Source of the DNA: Sphingobacterium corticibacter
GTDB taxonomy: Bacteria > Bacteroidota > Bacteroidia > Sphingobacteriales > Sphingobacteriaceae
Direction: 5' to 3'
Assembly (NCBI RefSeq): GCF_003076635.1
Contig: NZ_QDKG01000003.1
Coordinates: 310,001-374,000 of the forward strand
DNA: 64,000 nt
Position 1 is the first letter of the stretch; every line of letters starts with the position of its first letter. The notes beneath the pieces are model-generated. The model ran no database searches. It was not told the DNA's origin and worked only from the letters and a program-made list of their open reading frames with translations. The translations under genes were made by a program, and so were the position numbers. Positions 34,333 through 43,383 of the stretch are shown piece after piece.

Positions 34333-36348
34333 ATGATGAAAATTGAACGCAGTATTTTTGCAACAGTCATCCTAATCATATTAATTTTATTTGGATGTTC
34401 TGACAAATTGGTGGAAACTCCTGGGGAGCTACTTCAGTTGAAAATTGGTGTGGAGGGTATCACGGCATCCGTTGAAAACATCAGCACGATTACCTCACAG
34501 CGTAGCGCAAATACTTGGGAAAACAATTCATCTACCTTTTCTGGTGATGAATCCGGATTTATTACAAGCTTAACCACTATCCAAGACGGATTGATTGGCG
34601 CTTCCAACGAGGATTCTTCGGATAGCTATAAAATCCAAAATCCAATAAAAAAAACTATCAATCGTGCCGTCATCGATATGCAAGAAGGTTATACATATCG
34701 GGTTTTAATCTACAATAGAAATACGGGTGAATTTTGGCGAACGATACAGGCTAGATCGGGCACTCCTGCGACCGTAGAGGGACAAAGAGGCGTAACCTAT
34801 ACATGGTATGCGTATTCATACAACAATATGGACGAAATACCAGCACCTGCAAATGTGTTGAATCCCCTAATTGAAACTCCGATCGATAAAAGTTTGATGT
34901 ATGCGACAGGTGAGATAACCATACCCACAACAGGGCAGGCAGAAGCCAATATCATTGGAATTTTATTTGAGCACAAGGTTGCACAATTGCGTATCAAAAT
35001 TGATGCGACATCGTTAGCCACGTACGCAACGATCAATAACTTAAATGCCACATTTGATAATTCTTCGTACATTAAAAAAGGCCAATTCAATATTAGAGAG
35101 AATCGCATTAGTCAAATCGAGGTAGTTCCGACTGAAACTATATTTAATACCCGCTCCACGACAAATATATGGGACAGAAGTTTCTTTACAGTAGATGCCC
35201 AAGTTCTGAGCACGTACAAAATCTTCATAAATGATTTACCAGTAACATTTACTGGCGTACCTGAAGCTTTAGCCAATCGCAATCTCGCAACCTACTTCGG
35301 GGCGGTTAATCGGCCGGCATTTACTTCGAGTTTCAGAAATCCTGTGATCGGGCAACGACTAACCTCCAACATCTTCCTTAACTATCAACCATCTTCTTTG
35401 AGAGTACTTCATATATCAAGTGGATCAAGTGACGGTTTTGCGTTGGAACAAGGCCCATCTTGGCAATTTATAAATTCGAAGGAGAATTTTGGAGATTTAC
35501 CTCAAAGTGTGGTGAAAATAGGTTCTTGGACCGCCGGAGGAGGCGCTTGGGAAGGAGGTACCGCGACAGCTAATTCGGCACAAAACAGAATGACTTTTAG
35601 CACAAGCAGTGCATTTGATAACCAAATTCGTACCCGATTAGCAGCGGGTGCTCCCAACCGACCAGACATTGTAATCATTGGTTTTAACGTAAGTTCTATC
35701 TCAACCATTTTTGGTACTGCATTGAATGATTTTATCAACGATAGAGGCATTGTTGTCATGATGCTCCAAAGCGTCTCCAACAATGATCAAACTAGCGCAA
35801 ATTTCTTTAATAATCTGTTCGGTGTCAATAATATTGGATTTTTCAATAATACTGGCGCCTCAGGAGCGATGTATCCCATTGATGGAAACAATCCTACAGA
35901 TGTAATTCTGAATGGACCATTTGGAGATGTGCGTAATCAATTTTGGGGCGACGATCGTGGTCCATCAACATTAGGTATCGTTAATGCACCTGCTAATCAA
36001 ATCACCATCTATTCTCGAGAGCAAGCCATCAACAGAGCAGCAGCAGGAACAAGTGGCGCAACCATGTTTATACATAATACGAAAAGTTTGTTTTTTGTAG
36101 GTGACGGTGGATTTGTTGCATATAGTGCTGGTGGCGCTAACAACATGACAGCCTATCCATTCTTGTACGATGCCAATACCACTCGTCCACTTCCAAAGCC
36201 TTTCGGAAACTCCAGCAATGGGTACGTCGCCGGTAGCAGGAATGCCTATAATAGTATTATCATGGCTAATGTAATGGCTTGGGCTGTGCGAAAAGCAGAG
36301 CTGGAGGGAGTGAGACCTTGGAAATACGCTGCTCCACCAACTCCTTAA
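34333..36348 (+). CDS. Fimbrillin-like lipoprotein with C-terminal amidotransferase-fold domain
   Basis: 671 residues from the ATG at 34333 (ATGATG, 34336 equally possible); upstream in-frame TTG and GTG codons overlap the small peptide. A lipoprotein signal ends in LFGC (Cys about 22). Residues about 30-340 read like a Mfa/FimA-type fimbrillin: beta-rich, with YTYRVLIYNRNTGEFW, TYTWYAYSYN and ATGEITIPTTGQAEANIIGILFEHKVAQLRIKID. From about 365 the sequence changes to an alpha/beta fold: LRVLHISSG, RPDIVIIGFNVSSI, LNDFINDRGIVVMMLQS, SLFFVGDGGFVAYS and NSIIMANVMAWAVRKAE, which resembles ThuA/class I amidotransferase-like domains. No catalytic Cys is seen in that part. Codon use is more AT-rich than neighbours. 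The fusion is interpretation by eye. Confidence 0.6.
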   Translation: MMKIERSIFATVILIILILFGCSDKLVETPGELLQLKIGVEGITASVENISTITSQRSANTWENNSSTFSGDESGFITSLTTIQDGLIGASNEDSSDSYKIQNPIKKTINRAVIDMQEGYTYRVLIYNRNTGEFWRTIQARSGTPATVEGQRGVTYTWYAYSYNNMDEIPAPANVLNPLIETPIDKSLMYATGEITIPTTGQAEANIIGILFEHKVAQLRIKIDATSLATYATINNLNATFDNSSYIKKGQFNIRENRISQIEVVPTETIFNTRSTTNIWDRSFFTVDAQVLSTYKIFINDLPVTFTGVPEALANRNLATYFGAVNRPAFTSSFRNPVIGQRLTSNIFLNYQPSSLRVLHISSGSSDGFALEQGPSWQFINSKENFGDLPQSVVKIGSWTAGGGAWEGGTATANSAQNRMTFSTSSAFDNQIRTRLAAGAPNRPDIVIIGFNVSSISTIFGTALNDFINDRGIVVMMLQSVSNNDQTSANFFNNLFGVNNIGFFNNTGASGAMYPIDGNNPTDVILNGPFGDVRNQFWGDDRGPSTLGIVNAPANQITIYSREQAINRAAAGTSGATMFIHNTKSLFFVGDGGFVAYSAGGANNMTAYPFLYDANTTRPLPKPFGNSSNGYVAGSRNAYNSIIMANVMAWAVRKAELEGVRPWKYAAPPTP

Positions 36349-36410
36349 ACAGATCATCTATATTGCATATGTAGATCGAACCATATTACAAAACAATTAT
36401 AAATAATAAA

Positions 36411-36446
36411 AAACCAGCGAATAAAATATATAATTCGCTGGTTTAT
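36411..36446. terminator. Bidirectional terminator after the fimbrillin-like gene
   Basis: A perfect 12-bp stem, AAACCAGCGAAT (36411-36422) with its complement at 36433-36444, and a 10-nt A/T loop. A-rich sequence on the left gives a T run on the minus strand, where the NADPH-dependent FMN reductase ends at 36485; it serves both convergent genes. Confidence 0.75.
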
Positions 36447-36484
36447 TGTGTTCTGACAAGCATCTTCGCCAAAACAGTAAAATT

Positions 36485-37039
36485 TTAAATAATCTTATTC
36501 GCAAAATCCAAGTAAGCAGCTAACACCTTTTGAAGGAACTGACCGCTATCTTCTTTCAGTAATGAGCCTTCTTCATTAAAACACTCTTGTACGTTAGCGA
36601 TGTATACTTCGGGCTGTGCTAGAGTCGGCATATTTAAATACGCTAAGGATTGTCGGAGGTGATGATTAGCGCCGAATCCGCTTTGATTACTAATGGAAGA
36701 AGAAATTACCAAAGCTGGTTTTCCATCCCAAACACTGCTGCCGTACGGCCGAGATCCCACATCAATAGCATTCTTCAAAACCCCAGGCACCGAACGATTA
36801 TATTCCGGTGTAATAAAAATAATCCCGTCAAAGGATTTAATTTTCTGCCGGAAAGGTGCGTATTCTGCTGGTTCACCACTTTCGTCATAATCTTGATTGT
36901 AAAGAGACAAATTGCCAATCTCTACCGTTTCCATTGAAATACCCTCTGGCGCATGATCTTTTAAATACTGACCAATCGCTTTGCTATAAGAACCTTTGCG
37001 TAGTGATCCAATTACCACTCCAATATTTTTAACTGCCAT
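36485..37039 (-). CDS. NAD(P)H-dependent FMN/quinone oxidoreductase
   Basis: 184 residues from the ATG at 37039 (MAVKNIGVVIGSLRKGSYSK), since the longer version would start in the 5' region of the divergent gene. Flavodoxin-like fold: VVIGSLRKGSYSKAIG phosphate loop (residues about 7-22), FITPEYNRSVPGVLKNAIDVGSRP with the PEYN flavin motif, and KPALVISSSISNQSG. Typical for azoreductase or chromate-reductase-like members that reduce quinones with FMN. Divergent from the YkvA gene, with 112 nt between starts. Confidence 0.85.
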   Translation of the reverse strand: MAVKNIGVVIGSLRKGSYSKAIGQYLKDHAPEGISMETVEIGNLSLYNQDYDESGEPAEYAPFRQKIKSFDGIIFITPEYNRSVPGVLKNAIDVGSRPYGSSVWDGKPALVISSSISNQSGFGANHHLRQSLAYLNMPTLAQPEVYIANVQECFNEEGSLLKEDSGQFLQKVLAAYLDFANKII

Positions 37040-37151
37040 AATATTATTAACGTTGATGTATAGTAAGCAACACATGGTGTCCTATTTTGGTTTTTGCTTG
37101 GGCATAGTTATTGTCTTCTATGTAGTGATTTTTGAACAAGAAAGGACGATA

Positions 37152-37526
37152 ATGATTAAACCAAGGTATTTTGTAAAGGCTTTGGCACTATATAAAGTGT
37201 TTAGAACCTATCAATTAAACAGAAAGGATTTGGATAAAGCAGACAGCTTGTCAGCTCATCTAAAAGCGCATGGGGAGGATTTTAAGTTGATGGTTAGCAT
37301 GGCAAAAGATACGTTGACCGGCAAGCACAAGATGAACAAGTGGAATATGTCTATTATTGTTGGTACAATAGTCTATGTAGTATCTCCTCTGGATGCTGTG
37401 CCCGATATTATTCCTGTCCTGGGTTGGCTGGATGACGTAGCCATTGTGAGTTACGCATTGAGCAAATTGCAAAAGGAAATGGAGCGATACAAAAAAGAGC
37501 AGCAATTACAGCCTGCAAAAATTTAG
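37152..37526 (+). CDS. YkvA family protein (DUF1232)
   Basis: 124 residues from the ATG at 37152, which follows AAAGGAC; longer in-frame starts reach back over the divergent gene. The signature IVGTIVYVVSPLDAVPDIIPVLGWLDDVAIVSYAL (residues about 72-106; core YVVSPLDAVPDIIPVLGWLDD) is the DUF1232 block, a hydrophobic hairpin that may sit in the membrane. The function of the family is unknown. Confidence 0.8.
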   Translation: MIKPRYFVKALALYKVFRTYQLNRKDLDKADSLSAHLKAHGEDFKLMVSMAKDTLTGKHKMNKWNMSIIVGTIVYVVSPLDAVPDIIPVLGWLDDVAIVSYALSKLQKEMERYKKEQQLQPAKI

Positions 37527-37542
37527 GGACATAAACGACAAA

Positions 37543-37588
37543 AAGAAAGCCTCTTACAAACCTTTTACGGTTTACAAGAGGCTTTCTT
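37543..37588. terminator. Bidirectional terminator between ykvA-like and purL
   Basis: 13-bp perfect stem AAGAAAGCCTCTT (37543-37555) with AAGAGGCTTTCTT (37576-37588), and an inner AACC/GGTT pairing across the loop. It lies between the convergent stops at 37526 and 37632. The T-rich ends are modest, but the stem is strong in both directions. Confidence 0.7.
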
Positions 37589-37631
37589 ATATCCATATGA
37601 TCTTGGAAAGATCGTTTCGTTTGCTACTGTG

Positions 37632-40600
37632 TTATGCCGATGGATGCGACGCTATCCATTTGCGTGCATTCACAAATGCTTCTAACCACGGGGAAACCTC
37701 ATCTTGTCGACCCGCAGGGTAGTTTGCCCAATTCCACTGGAAAATAGAACGTTCGATATGCGGCATCGTTACCAAATGGCGACCCGTTTCGTCGCACAAC
37801 ATCGCTGTATTGTAATCGGATCCGTTCGGATTATGTGGATACGCTTCGTAGCCATATTTACCGACGATCTGATATTGGTTTTCGGCCTCCGGCAAGTGAA
37901 ATTTACCTTCGCCATGTGAAATCCAAACACCTAGTGTACTACCGGCAAGCGTAGAAAGCATGACCGATTTATTTTCTTCGATACGGACAGATACGAAATT
38001 TGACTCGTGTTTACCCGATGTGTTGTGATGCATTTTACCATGCTCGGCATGTGAAGGGTTGATTAATTCCAACTCCATAAACAACTGACAGCCATTACAT
38101 ATACCAACTGATAAAGTATCCGGTCTGGCAAAAAAGTTATCCAACGCTTTTTTGGCTTTTTCATTATATAAAAAGGCACCAGCCCAACCTTTGGCTGATC
38201 CTAATACATCTGAATTAGAGAAGCCTCCAACAGCGCCGATGAACTGAATATCTTCTAACGTTTCACGACCGCTGATTAAGTCCGTCATGTGTACGTCCTT
38301 CACATCGAAACCAGCTAAGTACATTGCATGCGCCATCTCGCGCTCCGAGTTAGATCCTTTCTCACGGATGATAGCTGCTTTTGGTCTTGGTGCAGTTTTA
38401 TCAATCTGTGGCAACTTGCCGTCAAAATTTGAAGGTAATACGAAGTTTAATGGTTGCTGCTTGTAGTTTTCATAACGCAACTCCGCCATACCATTTTTAG
38501 ATTGTTTCTGATCCAACAGGAAAGAGGTTTTGAACCAAGTATCACGCAAGGTAGCTACGCTAAAATCAAATCTATCGCTGTTGTTAGCAAAGCTGATCTG
38601 ATCACCCACTTGCGGCGTTCCGATCTTCACCAACTCAATTCCTGCTGCAGCAAATGCCGATTCGAAAGCGGTATCGTTAGTAGCCTGTAGCACCACAGCG
38701 ATATTCTCATTAAACAATGCTTTGACGCTGTCATGTTCACCCAAGGACGTCAAATCATATTGTGCACCTACATTGATAGAAGAGAACGACAACTCTAATA
38801 AGGTAGTGACTAAACCGCCAGAACCGATATCGTGCCCTGCAGCGACCAAACCTGATCCGATCGCATCTTGAATAGTATTAAATGCTTGCTTGAAGAAAGC
38901 GGCATCCTTAATGTCCGGAACTTCCTGGCCGACTTTGTTTAAAATCTGCGCAAAAGAAGAACCGCCTAATTTAAATTGATCTTGAGATAGTGATATATAG
39001 TAAATCGATCCAGCATCGGCTTTCAATACCGGTTCTATTACTTTAGATATATCGTTACAATTACCTGCTGCTGAGATAATAACCGTTCCCGGTGCAATAA
39101 CCGATTCACCGTTCGGATACTTCTGCTTCATAGAAAGCGAATCCTTTCCAGTCGGAATATTGATACCTAATGCTATCGCAAATTCAGAACAAGCTTCTAC
39201 CGCTTGATACAGACGTGCATCTTCACCCTCGTTATTACAAGCCCACATCCAGTTGGCAGAAAGAGAAAGACCTTTGATACCATCTTTTATCGGCGCGAAT
39301 ACGATATTGGACAATGCTTCGGCAATAGCCGTACGGCTCGCTGCAGCTGGATTTACGATGGCGGCTACGGGAGAATGACCGACCGTGGTGGCAATTCCCT
39401 CTTTTCCTTTGAAATCCAAAGCCATCACGCCAACATTGTTTAGAGGCAATTGCAACTCACCAACACACTGTTGTTTTGCAACACGCCCGCCTACACAACG
39501 ATCGACTTTATTCGTTAACCAATCTTTGGCTGCGACCGCTTCCAATTGCAGTACTTGATCCAGGTAAGTAGGAATCTGATCAGCGCTATATGCTAAATCA
39601 GCATAATCACGCGCTACCGTCTGATCACGCATAATCGTCTTCGGCGAAGAGCCAAAGAAATCTTCCAACGCGTAATCCATCGGCTTAGCACCTGTAGTTT
39701 GCGAAGCGAAGGTAAAACGATGATCTCCAGTCACGTCACCCACGGTGTACATAGGTGCACGCTCACGATCAGCAATGGTTTTTAAACCTGCGATATCTTC
39801 TTCACCAATCACCAAGCCCATACGTTCTTGGGATTCATTGCCAATAATTTCTTTGGCCGAAAGGGTAGGATCGCCTACAGGCAATTTATCCAAATCAATT
39901 AATCCACCTGTATCTTCTACCAATTCTGACAAGCAGTTTAAGTGACCACCAGCACCATGATCATGAATAGATACAATAGGATTGTGATCTGATTCTACCA
40001 TCGCGCGTACTGCATTTGCAGCACGTTTTTGCATTTCTGGATTAGAACGCTGAATGGCATTCAATTCAATTCCTGAACCGAACGCGCCCGTATCTGCGGA
40101 GGAAACTGCAGCTCCACCCATACCAATACGGTAGTTTTCACCACCGAGAATGACAATTTTATCGCCGGTTTTTGGCGTATGTTTCTTTGCTTGATCTAAT
40201 TTTCCGTAACCTACACCACCAGCTTGCATAATTACCTTGTCATAACCCAAAGTGCGACCAGCCTCTTCATGTTCGAAAGTAAGCACAGAACCAGTGATCA
40301 ATGGTTGACCAAATTTATTCCCGAAATCAGAAGCACCATTCGATGCTTTAATTAAGATCTCCACCGGACTTTGGTACAGCCAAGGACGCTCAGGAACCGC
40401 TTGTTCCCACGGCCGATCTGCTAATAAACGCGAATAAGCAGTCATGTAAATCGCCGTTCCGGCCAATGGAATCGATCCTTGGCCACCGGCCAAACGATCC
40501 CGAATTTCGCCACCAGAACCGGTAGCAGCTCCAGCAAATGGCTCTACTGTGGTCGGGAAGTTGTGTGTTTCGGCTTTCACCGAAAGCACCGAATCGAATA

Positions 40601-41309
40601 CTTTCTCTTCGTAAAAATCAGGTTTATCAGCAGATTTAGGAGCGAATTGCACCAACTGTGGTCCTGCTACGAAGGCCACATTATCTTTATATGCAGAAAC
40701 AATACTGTTAGGATTCGTTTCCGATGTTTTCTTGATTAACTTAAATAGGGAAGTAGGTTTCTCTTCTTCATCAATGATGAACGTACCATTAAAGATCTTG
40801 TGACGGCAATGCTCTGAATTAGCTTGCGAGAAGGCGAACACTTCCGCATCCGTCAATTTGCGATCAAGCTTTTCTGAAAGGCTATTTAAATAAGCCACTT
40901 CTTCGGCATTCAATGCCAAACCTTCGGAATCATTGTACGCTGCGATGTCATCAATGTCCAAAATAGGCTCTGGCGCGATGTCGATCGTATACAAGTCTTG
41001 CTTCAAGACCGGATATCGCTGCGAGATCATCGGATCGAAGTCCGCAAAATCTGGGGCAACTGGTGTAAACTCTTCGATACGGATAATGCCTTCGATGCCC
41101 ATATTCTGGGTGATCTCTACGGCATTGGTACTCCAAGGCGTCAACATGGCCGCACGCGGGCCGACGTAGGTTTGTGCTATTTCTGTTTCTTCTAGAATAG
41201 AAGCGTTGCCAAAAAGCCAGTTGAGTTTACTAATAGTTTCAGCGGAAAATGCCGTTTGGGCTTGCACCGCATACACGATACCCTGTTGGTTACGAAAGAA
41301 ATGGATCAT
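37632..41309 (-). CDS. purL: Phosphoribosylformylglycinamidine synthase, large single-chain form
   Basis: 1225 residues, the long single-chain form. In order: N-terminal linker domain; two AIRS-like synthase halves with FSQANSEHCRHKIFNG, SVKAETHNFPTTVEPFAGAATGSGGEIRD, HDHGAGGHLNCLSELVED and MALDFKGKEGIATT; and a class I glutamine amidotransferase at the end (about 1000-1225) with KAAIIREKGSNSEREMA, catalytic Cys in LSVGICNGCQLFMEL and the His/Glu region SHGEGKFHLP. It converts FGAR to FGAM in purine synthesis with glutamine and ATP. No separate purQ or purS is needed. Start at ATG 41309. The -7 element and a palindrome upstream (41344-41368) may regulate it. Confidence 0.95.
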   Translation of the reverse strand: MIHFFRNQQGIVYAVQAQTAFSAETISKLNWLFGNASILEETEIAQTYVGPRAAMLTPWSTNAVEITQNMGIEGIIRIEEFTPVAPDFADFDPMISQRYPVLKQDLYTIDIAPEPILDIDDIAAYNDSEGLALNAEEVAYLNSLSEKLDRKLTDAEVFAFSQANSEHCRHKIFNGTFIIDEEEKPTSLFKLIKKTSETNPNSIVSAYKDNVAFVAGPQLVQFAPKSADKPDFYEEKVFDSVLSVKAETHNFPTTVEPFAGAATGSGGEIRDRLAGGQGSIPLAGTAIYMTAYSRLLADRPWEQAVPERPWLYQSPVEILIKASNGASDFGNKFGQPLITGSVLTFEHEEAGRTLGYDKVIMQAGGVGYGKLDQAKKHTPKTGDKIVILGGENYRIGMGGAAVSSADTGAFGSGIELNAIQRSNPEMQKRAANAVRAMVESDHNPIVSIHDHGAGGHLNCLSELVEDTGGLIDLDKLPVGDPTLSAKEIIGNESQERMGLVIGEEDIAGLKTIADRERAPMYTVGDVTGDHRFTFASQTTGAKPMDYALEDFFGSSPKTIMRDQTVARDYADLAYSADQIPTYLDQVLQLEAVAAKDWLTNKVDRCVGGRVAKQQCVGELQLPLNNVGVMALDFKGKEGIATTVGHSPVAAIVNPAAASRTAIAEALSNIVFAPIKDGIKGLSLSANWMWACNNEGEDARLYQAVEACSEFAIALGINIPTGKDSLSMKQKYPNGESVIAPGTVIISAAGNCNDISKVIEPVLKADAGSIYYISLSQDQFKLGGSSFAQILNKVGQEVPDIKDAAFFKQAFNTIQDAIGSGLVAAGHDIGSGGLVTTLLELSFSSINVGAQYDLTSLGEHDSVKALFNENIAVVLQATNDTAFESAFAAAGIELVKIGTPQVGDQISFANNSDRFDFSVATLRDTWFKTSFLLDQKQSKNGMAELRYENYKQQPLNFVLPSNFDGKLPQIDKTAPRPKAAIIREKGSNSEREMAHAMYLAGFDVKDVHMTDLISGRETLEDIQFIGAVGGFSNSDVLGSAKGWAGAFLYNEKAKKALDNFFARPDTLSVGICNGCQLFMELELINPSHAEHGKMHHNTSGKHESNFVSVRIEENKSVMLSTLAGSTLGVWISHGEGKFHLPEAENQYQIVGKYGYEAYPHNPNGSDYNTAMLCDETGRHLVTMPHIERSIFQWNWANYPAGRQDEVSPWLEAFVNARKWIASHPSA

Positions 41310-41343
41310 TAGAAATACTGCGTAAGAAATTCTTCAAAATCAA

Positions 41344-41368
41344 ACACAAAATTAGCTAATTTTAGTGT
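41344..41368. promoter_or_regulatory. Palindrome overlapping the purL promoter
   Basis: AAAATTAGCTAATTTT at 41348-41363 is a perfect 16-bp palindrome; ACAC at 41344-41347 and GTGT at 41365-41368 extend the pairing with a single bulged A. The minus-strand -7 element TAATTTTG (complement of 41347-41354) lies inside it, 37 nt before the purL start. It could be an operator. Confidence 0.5.
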
Positions 41369-41422
41369 AAAACGTACACACAAATACCGTTGTTAGTAAT
41401 TTATGTGGTTATCCACAGTTAA

Positions 41423-41962
41423 TTAATCTATATCCTGATCGGCCCAGACGAGTTGATCGGTTGCGTACCCAGCACGTACAGCGTGTTGTACATATTTTTG
41501 TCTGATATGTTCTGGCACTTTTTTGTCGCGCGAAAGTATCCACATGTAGTCTGTATTTTCGCCAAAGACTAAGGCATATTTATAATCTTGGTCAATATGC
41601 ATGATATTATAGCCTGAGTAGAATGGCCCGAAAAAAGAGACCTTTAAAGCGCCAATATGATCTTTACCTAAAAACTTCGCCTTTCCCTTGCTCTCTTTCC
41701 ATTTCTTCTTGACGGTATCAAACCCACGATTCAGCACGGAAATCGCTCCATCTGGACGCAGCTCGTACGTAGCAGTCACTTCCTGCAGGTTTTTCTCCCA
41801 AAAAAAATCCAATCTTGCCACCTCGTGCCACGTGCCCATATATTTCGTTTTATCAAAATCATCGACGACAGGTACATTTGAACGTACCGGTTTCAAAATC
41901 TGGTATGCTGCCGTTCCTATGGCTATAGCAGAAAGTGCTAATAGCGATTGTTTCTTATCCAT
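41423..41962 (-). CDS. Blc-type lipocalin, paralog of the operon lipocalin
   Basis: 179 residues. An N-terminal hydrophobic stretch (LLALSAIAIGTAAYQIL, residues about 6-22) lacks a lipobox Cys, so it may be an uncleaved membrane anchor rather than a lipoprotein. Lipocalin blocks: KYMGTWHEVARLDFFWEKNL, VTATYE, VLNRGFD, ALKVSFFGPFYSGYNIMHIDQDYKYALVFG and MWILSRDKKVP. Many of these are shared almost word for word with the gene at 30044, so the two are duplicates that diverged at the N-terminus. The lipid ligand is unknown. It is followed by purL on the same strand, 113 nt away. Confidence 0.8.
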   Translation of the reverse strand: MDKKQSLLALSAIAIGTAAYQILKPVRSNVPVVDDFDKTKYMGTWHEVARLDFFWEKNLQEVTATYELRPDGAISVLNRGFDTVKKKWKESKGKAKFLGKDHIGALKVSFFGPFYSGYNIMHIDQDYKYALVFGENTDYMWILSRDKKVPEHIRQKYVQHAVRAGYATDQLVWADQDID

Positions 41963-42051
41963 CCTGTAACATTTTGTATTAAAAACAGTCTAAGATTCCA
42001 AAAGTTTCTGTGGAATTGATAATTTTACATACTACAAAAAGCAAAAAAGTA

Positions 42052-42510
42052 TTGTACGGGAAAGACGAGGTAAAGAAAACAAAGGAAGCATTTTGGACAG
42101 CTTACGGGCAATACATGCGTGTTATTCCTTTTGAAGATGCGGAGAAGCAGAGCTGGATCAATTATAAAACAGGCGTTAAACATTTATTTTTCCGAATGGA
42201 AGCTGACCATCAATCTGCTCGGATCGCGATCGAATTAGATCATCCTGACTCCGGTATACGCGCGTTAATGTATGCCCAATTAGAACAGTATCGCAACGTT
42301 TTGCACGCAGAATTAGCCGAAGATTGGAATTGGCTACCCGATACCCAAAACGAATACGGAAAAGAATTCGCTGTGGTACAAACAAGTATACGTGCCAATA
42401 TTATGGAAAAAGCCGATTGGCCTACATTGATCTCCTTTTTCAAACCGAGAATGATCGCCTTAGACAGCTTTTGGTCATCCGCTAAGTATGCTTTTGAAAT
42501 ATTCAAATAA
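42052..42510 (+). CDS. DUF4268 family protein
   Basis: 152 residues if it begins at the TTG at 42052 (MYGKDEVKKTKEAFWTAYGQYM), which matches the usual length and opening of the family. The in-frame region upstream has only GTG (42010) and TTG (42016) and no ATG, so the start is uncertain. Conserved core: INYKTGVKHLFFRMEADHQSARIAIEL and SFFKPRMIALDSFWSSAKYAFEIFK. Family function is unknown; it is reported near restriction or defence genes in other genomes, but nothing of that kind is seen here. Confidence 0.7.
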   Translation: MYGKDEVKKTKEAFWTAYGQYMRVIPFEDAEKQSWINYKTGVKHLFFRMEADHQSARIAIELDHPDSGIRALMYAQLEQYRNVLHAELAEDWNWLPDTQNEYGKEFAVVQTSIRANIMEKADWPTLISFFKPRMIALDSFWSSAKYAFEIFK

Positions 42511-42539
42511 ACAACACACCACTATAACAACATCAACAC

Positions 42540-43331
42540 ATGAACAACTTTTTTAAATCCGTAATTATTTTGCTATTTGTTAGCAGCAGTAACGCGGTTT
42601 TTGGCTGGGGAATGACCGGACATCGTGTCATCTCGGAGATTGCGGAAGCACATCTGAGCAAGAAGGCAAAGAAAAACATTTACCAATTGATTGGCAATCA
42701 GAAGCTGGCCTATTGGTCCAACTGGGCAGATTTTATCAAATCGGATCCCGATCCGGAACTGCAGAAAACAGGTTCTTGGCACTTTGTGAATACCACTGGC
42801 AACCTTTCTTATGCAGATTTCGTCACAGAACTTAAGGCTTCGCCAGAAGATAACTTGTACAAAGCGTACGAAGCACTACGTACCGATGCAAAAAACCGCA
42901 AAGGAGATTTAGCTAGCAGACAACAACAATTGTACTTTATCATACATCTATTAGCAGATGCACACCAGCCGATGCATGTGAGTCGCAAAGAAGATCTTGG
43001 TGGCAATAAAATCGATATTACATTTTTCGGCAGAAAAGGCAATATTCACCGCGTATGGGATAGCGATTTGGTAGACAATGAGAAATACAGCTATACGGAA
43101 TATGCACGAGTGCTAGACTTCGATAAAAACAATTACGCGAAATATACTCAATCGAGTATGGAGGACTGGCTATACGAATCGCACCAAATAGCCAACCAGA
43201 TCTATGACGATGTAGCCAAGGACACAAATCTCAGCTACCAATATATATACCGCTATAAATATACGATGGAAGCTTGCTTGTTAAAAGCAGGATTACGCTT
43301 AGCGAAAGAATTAAATGATATCTACGGTTAA
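42540..43331 (+). CDS. S1/P1 nuclease family protein
   Basis: 263 residues with a signal peptide (NNFFKSVIILLFVSSSNAVFG, cleavage after FG, giving an N-terminal Trp). The mature protein starts WGMTGHRVISEIAEAHLSKKAKKNI, where the N-terminal Trp and His are zinc ligands. Others are visible in the WSNWADFIKSDP, HLLADAHQPMHVSRKEDLGGNKIDITFFG and HRVWDSDLV stretches. It would be a periplasmic tri-zinc single-strand nuclease/3'-nucleotidase. It lies 29 nt downstream of DUF4268 and 52 nt upstream of the M13 peptidase. Confidence 0.88.
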   Translation: MNNFFKSVIILLFVSSSNAVFGWGMTGHRVISEIAEAHLSKKAKKNIYQLIGNQKLAYWSNWADFIKSDPDPELQKTGSWHFVNTTGNLSYADFVTELKASPEDNLYKAYEALRTDAKNRKGDLASRQQQLYFIIHLLADAHQPMHVSRKEDLGGNKIDITFFGRKGNIHRVWDSDLVDNEKYSYTEYARVLDFDKNNYAKYTQSSMEDWLYESHQIANQIYDDVAKDTNLSYQYIYRYKYTMEACLLKAGLRLAKELNDIYG

Positions 43332-43383
43332 AAATAAATCGTAGATTAGTACTAAAACACAAACAACTAAACAAGAAGCATAC

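Noticed and set aside
41409..41417. TTATCCACA, a perfect DnaA-box match, in the purL upstream region
   Set aside because: Only one copy was noticed, with no cluster, no AT-rich unwinding element and no origin-type gene nearby; a single match in 64 kb is expected by chance.
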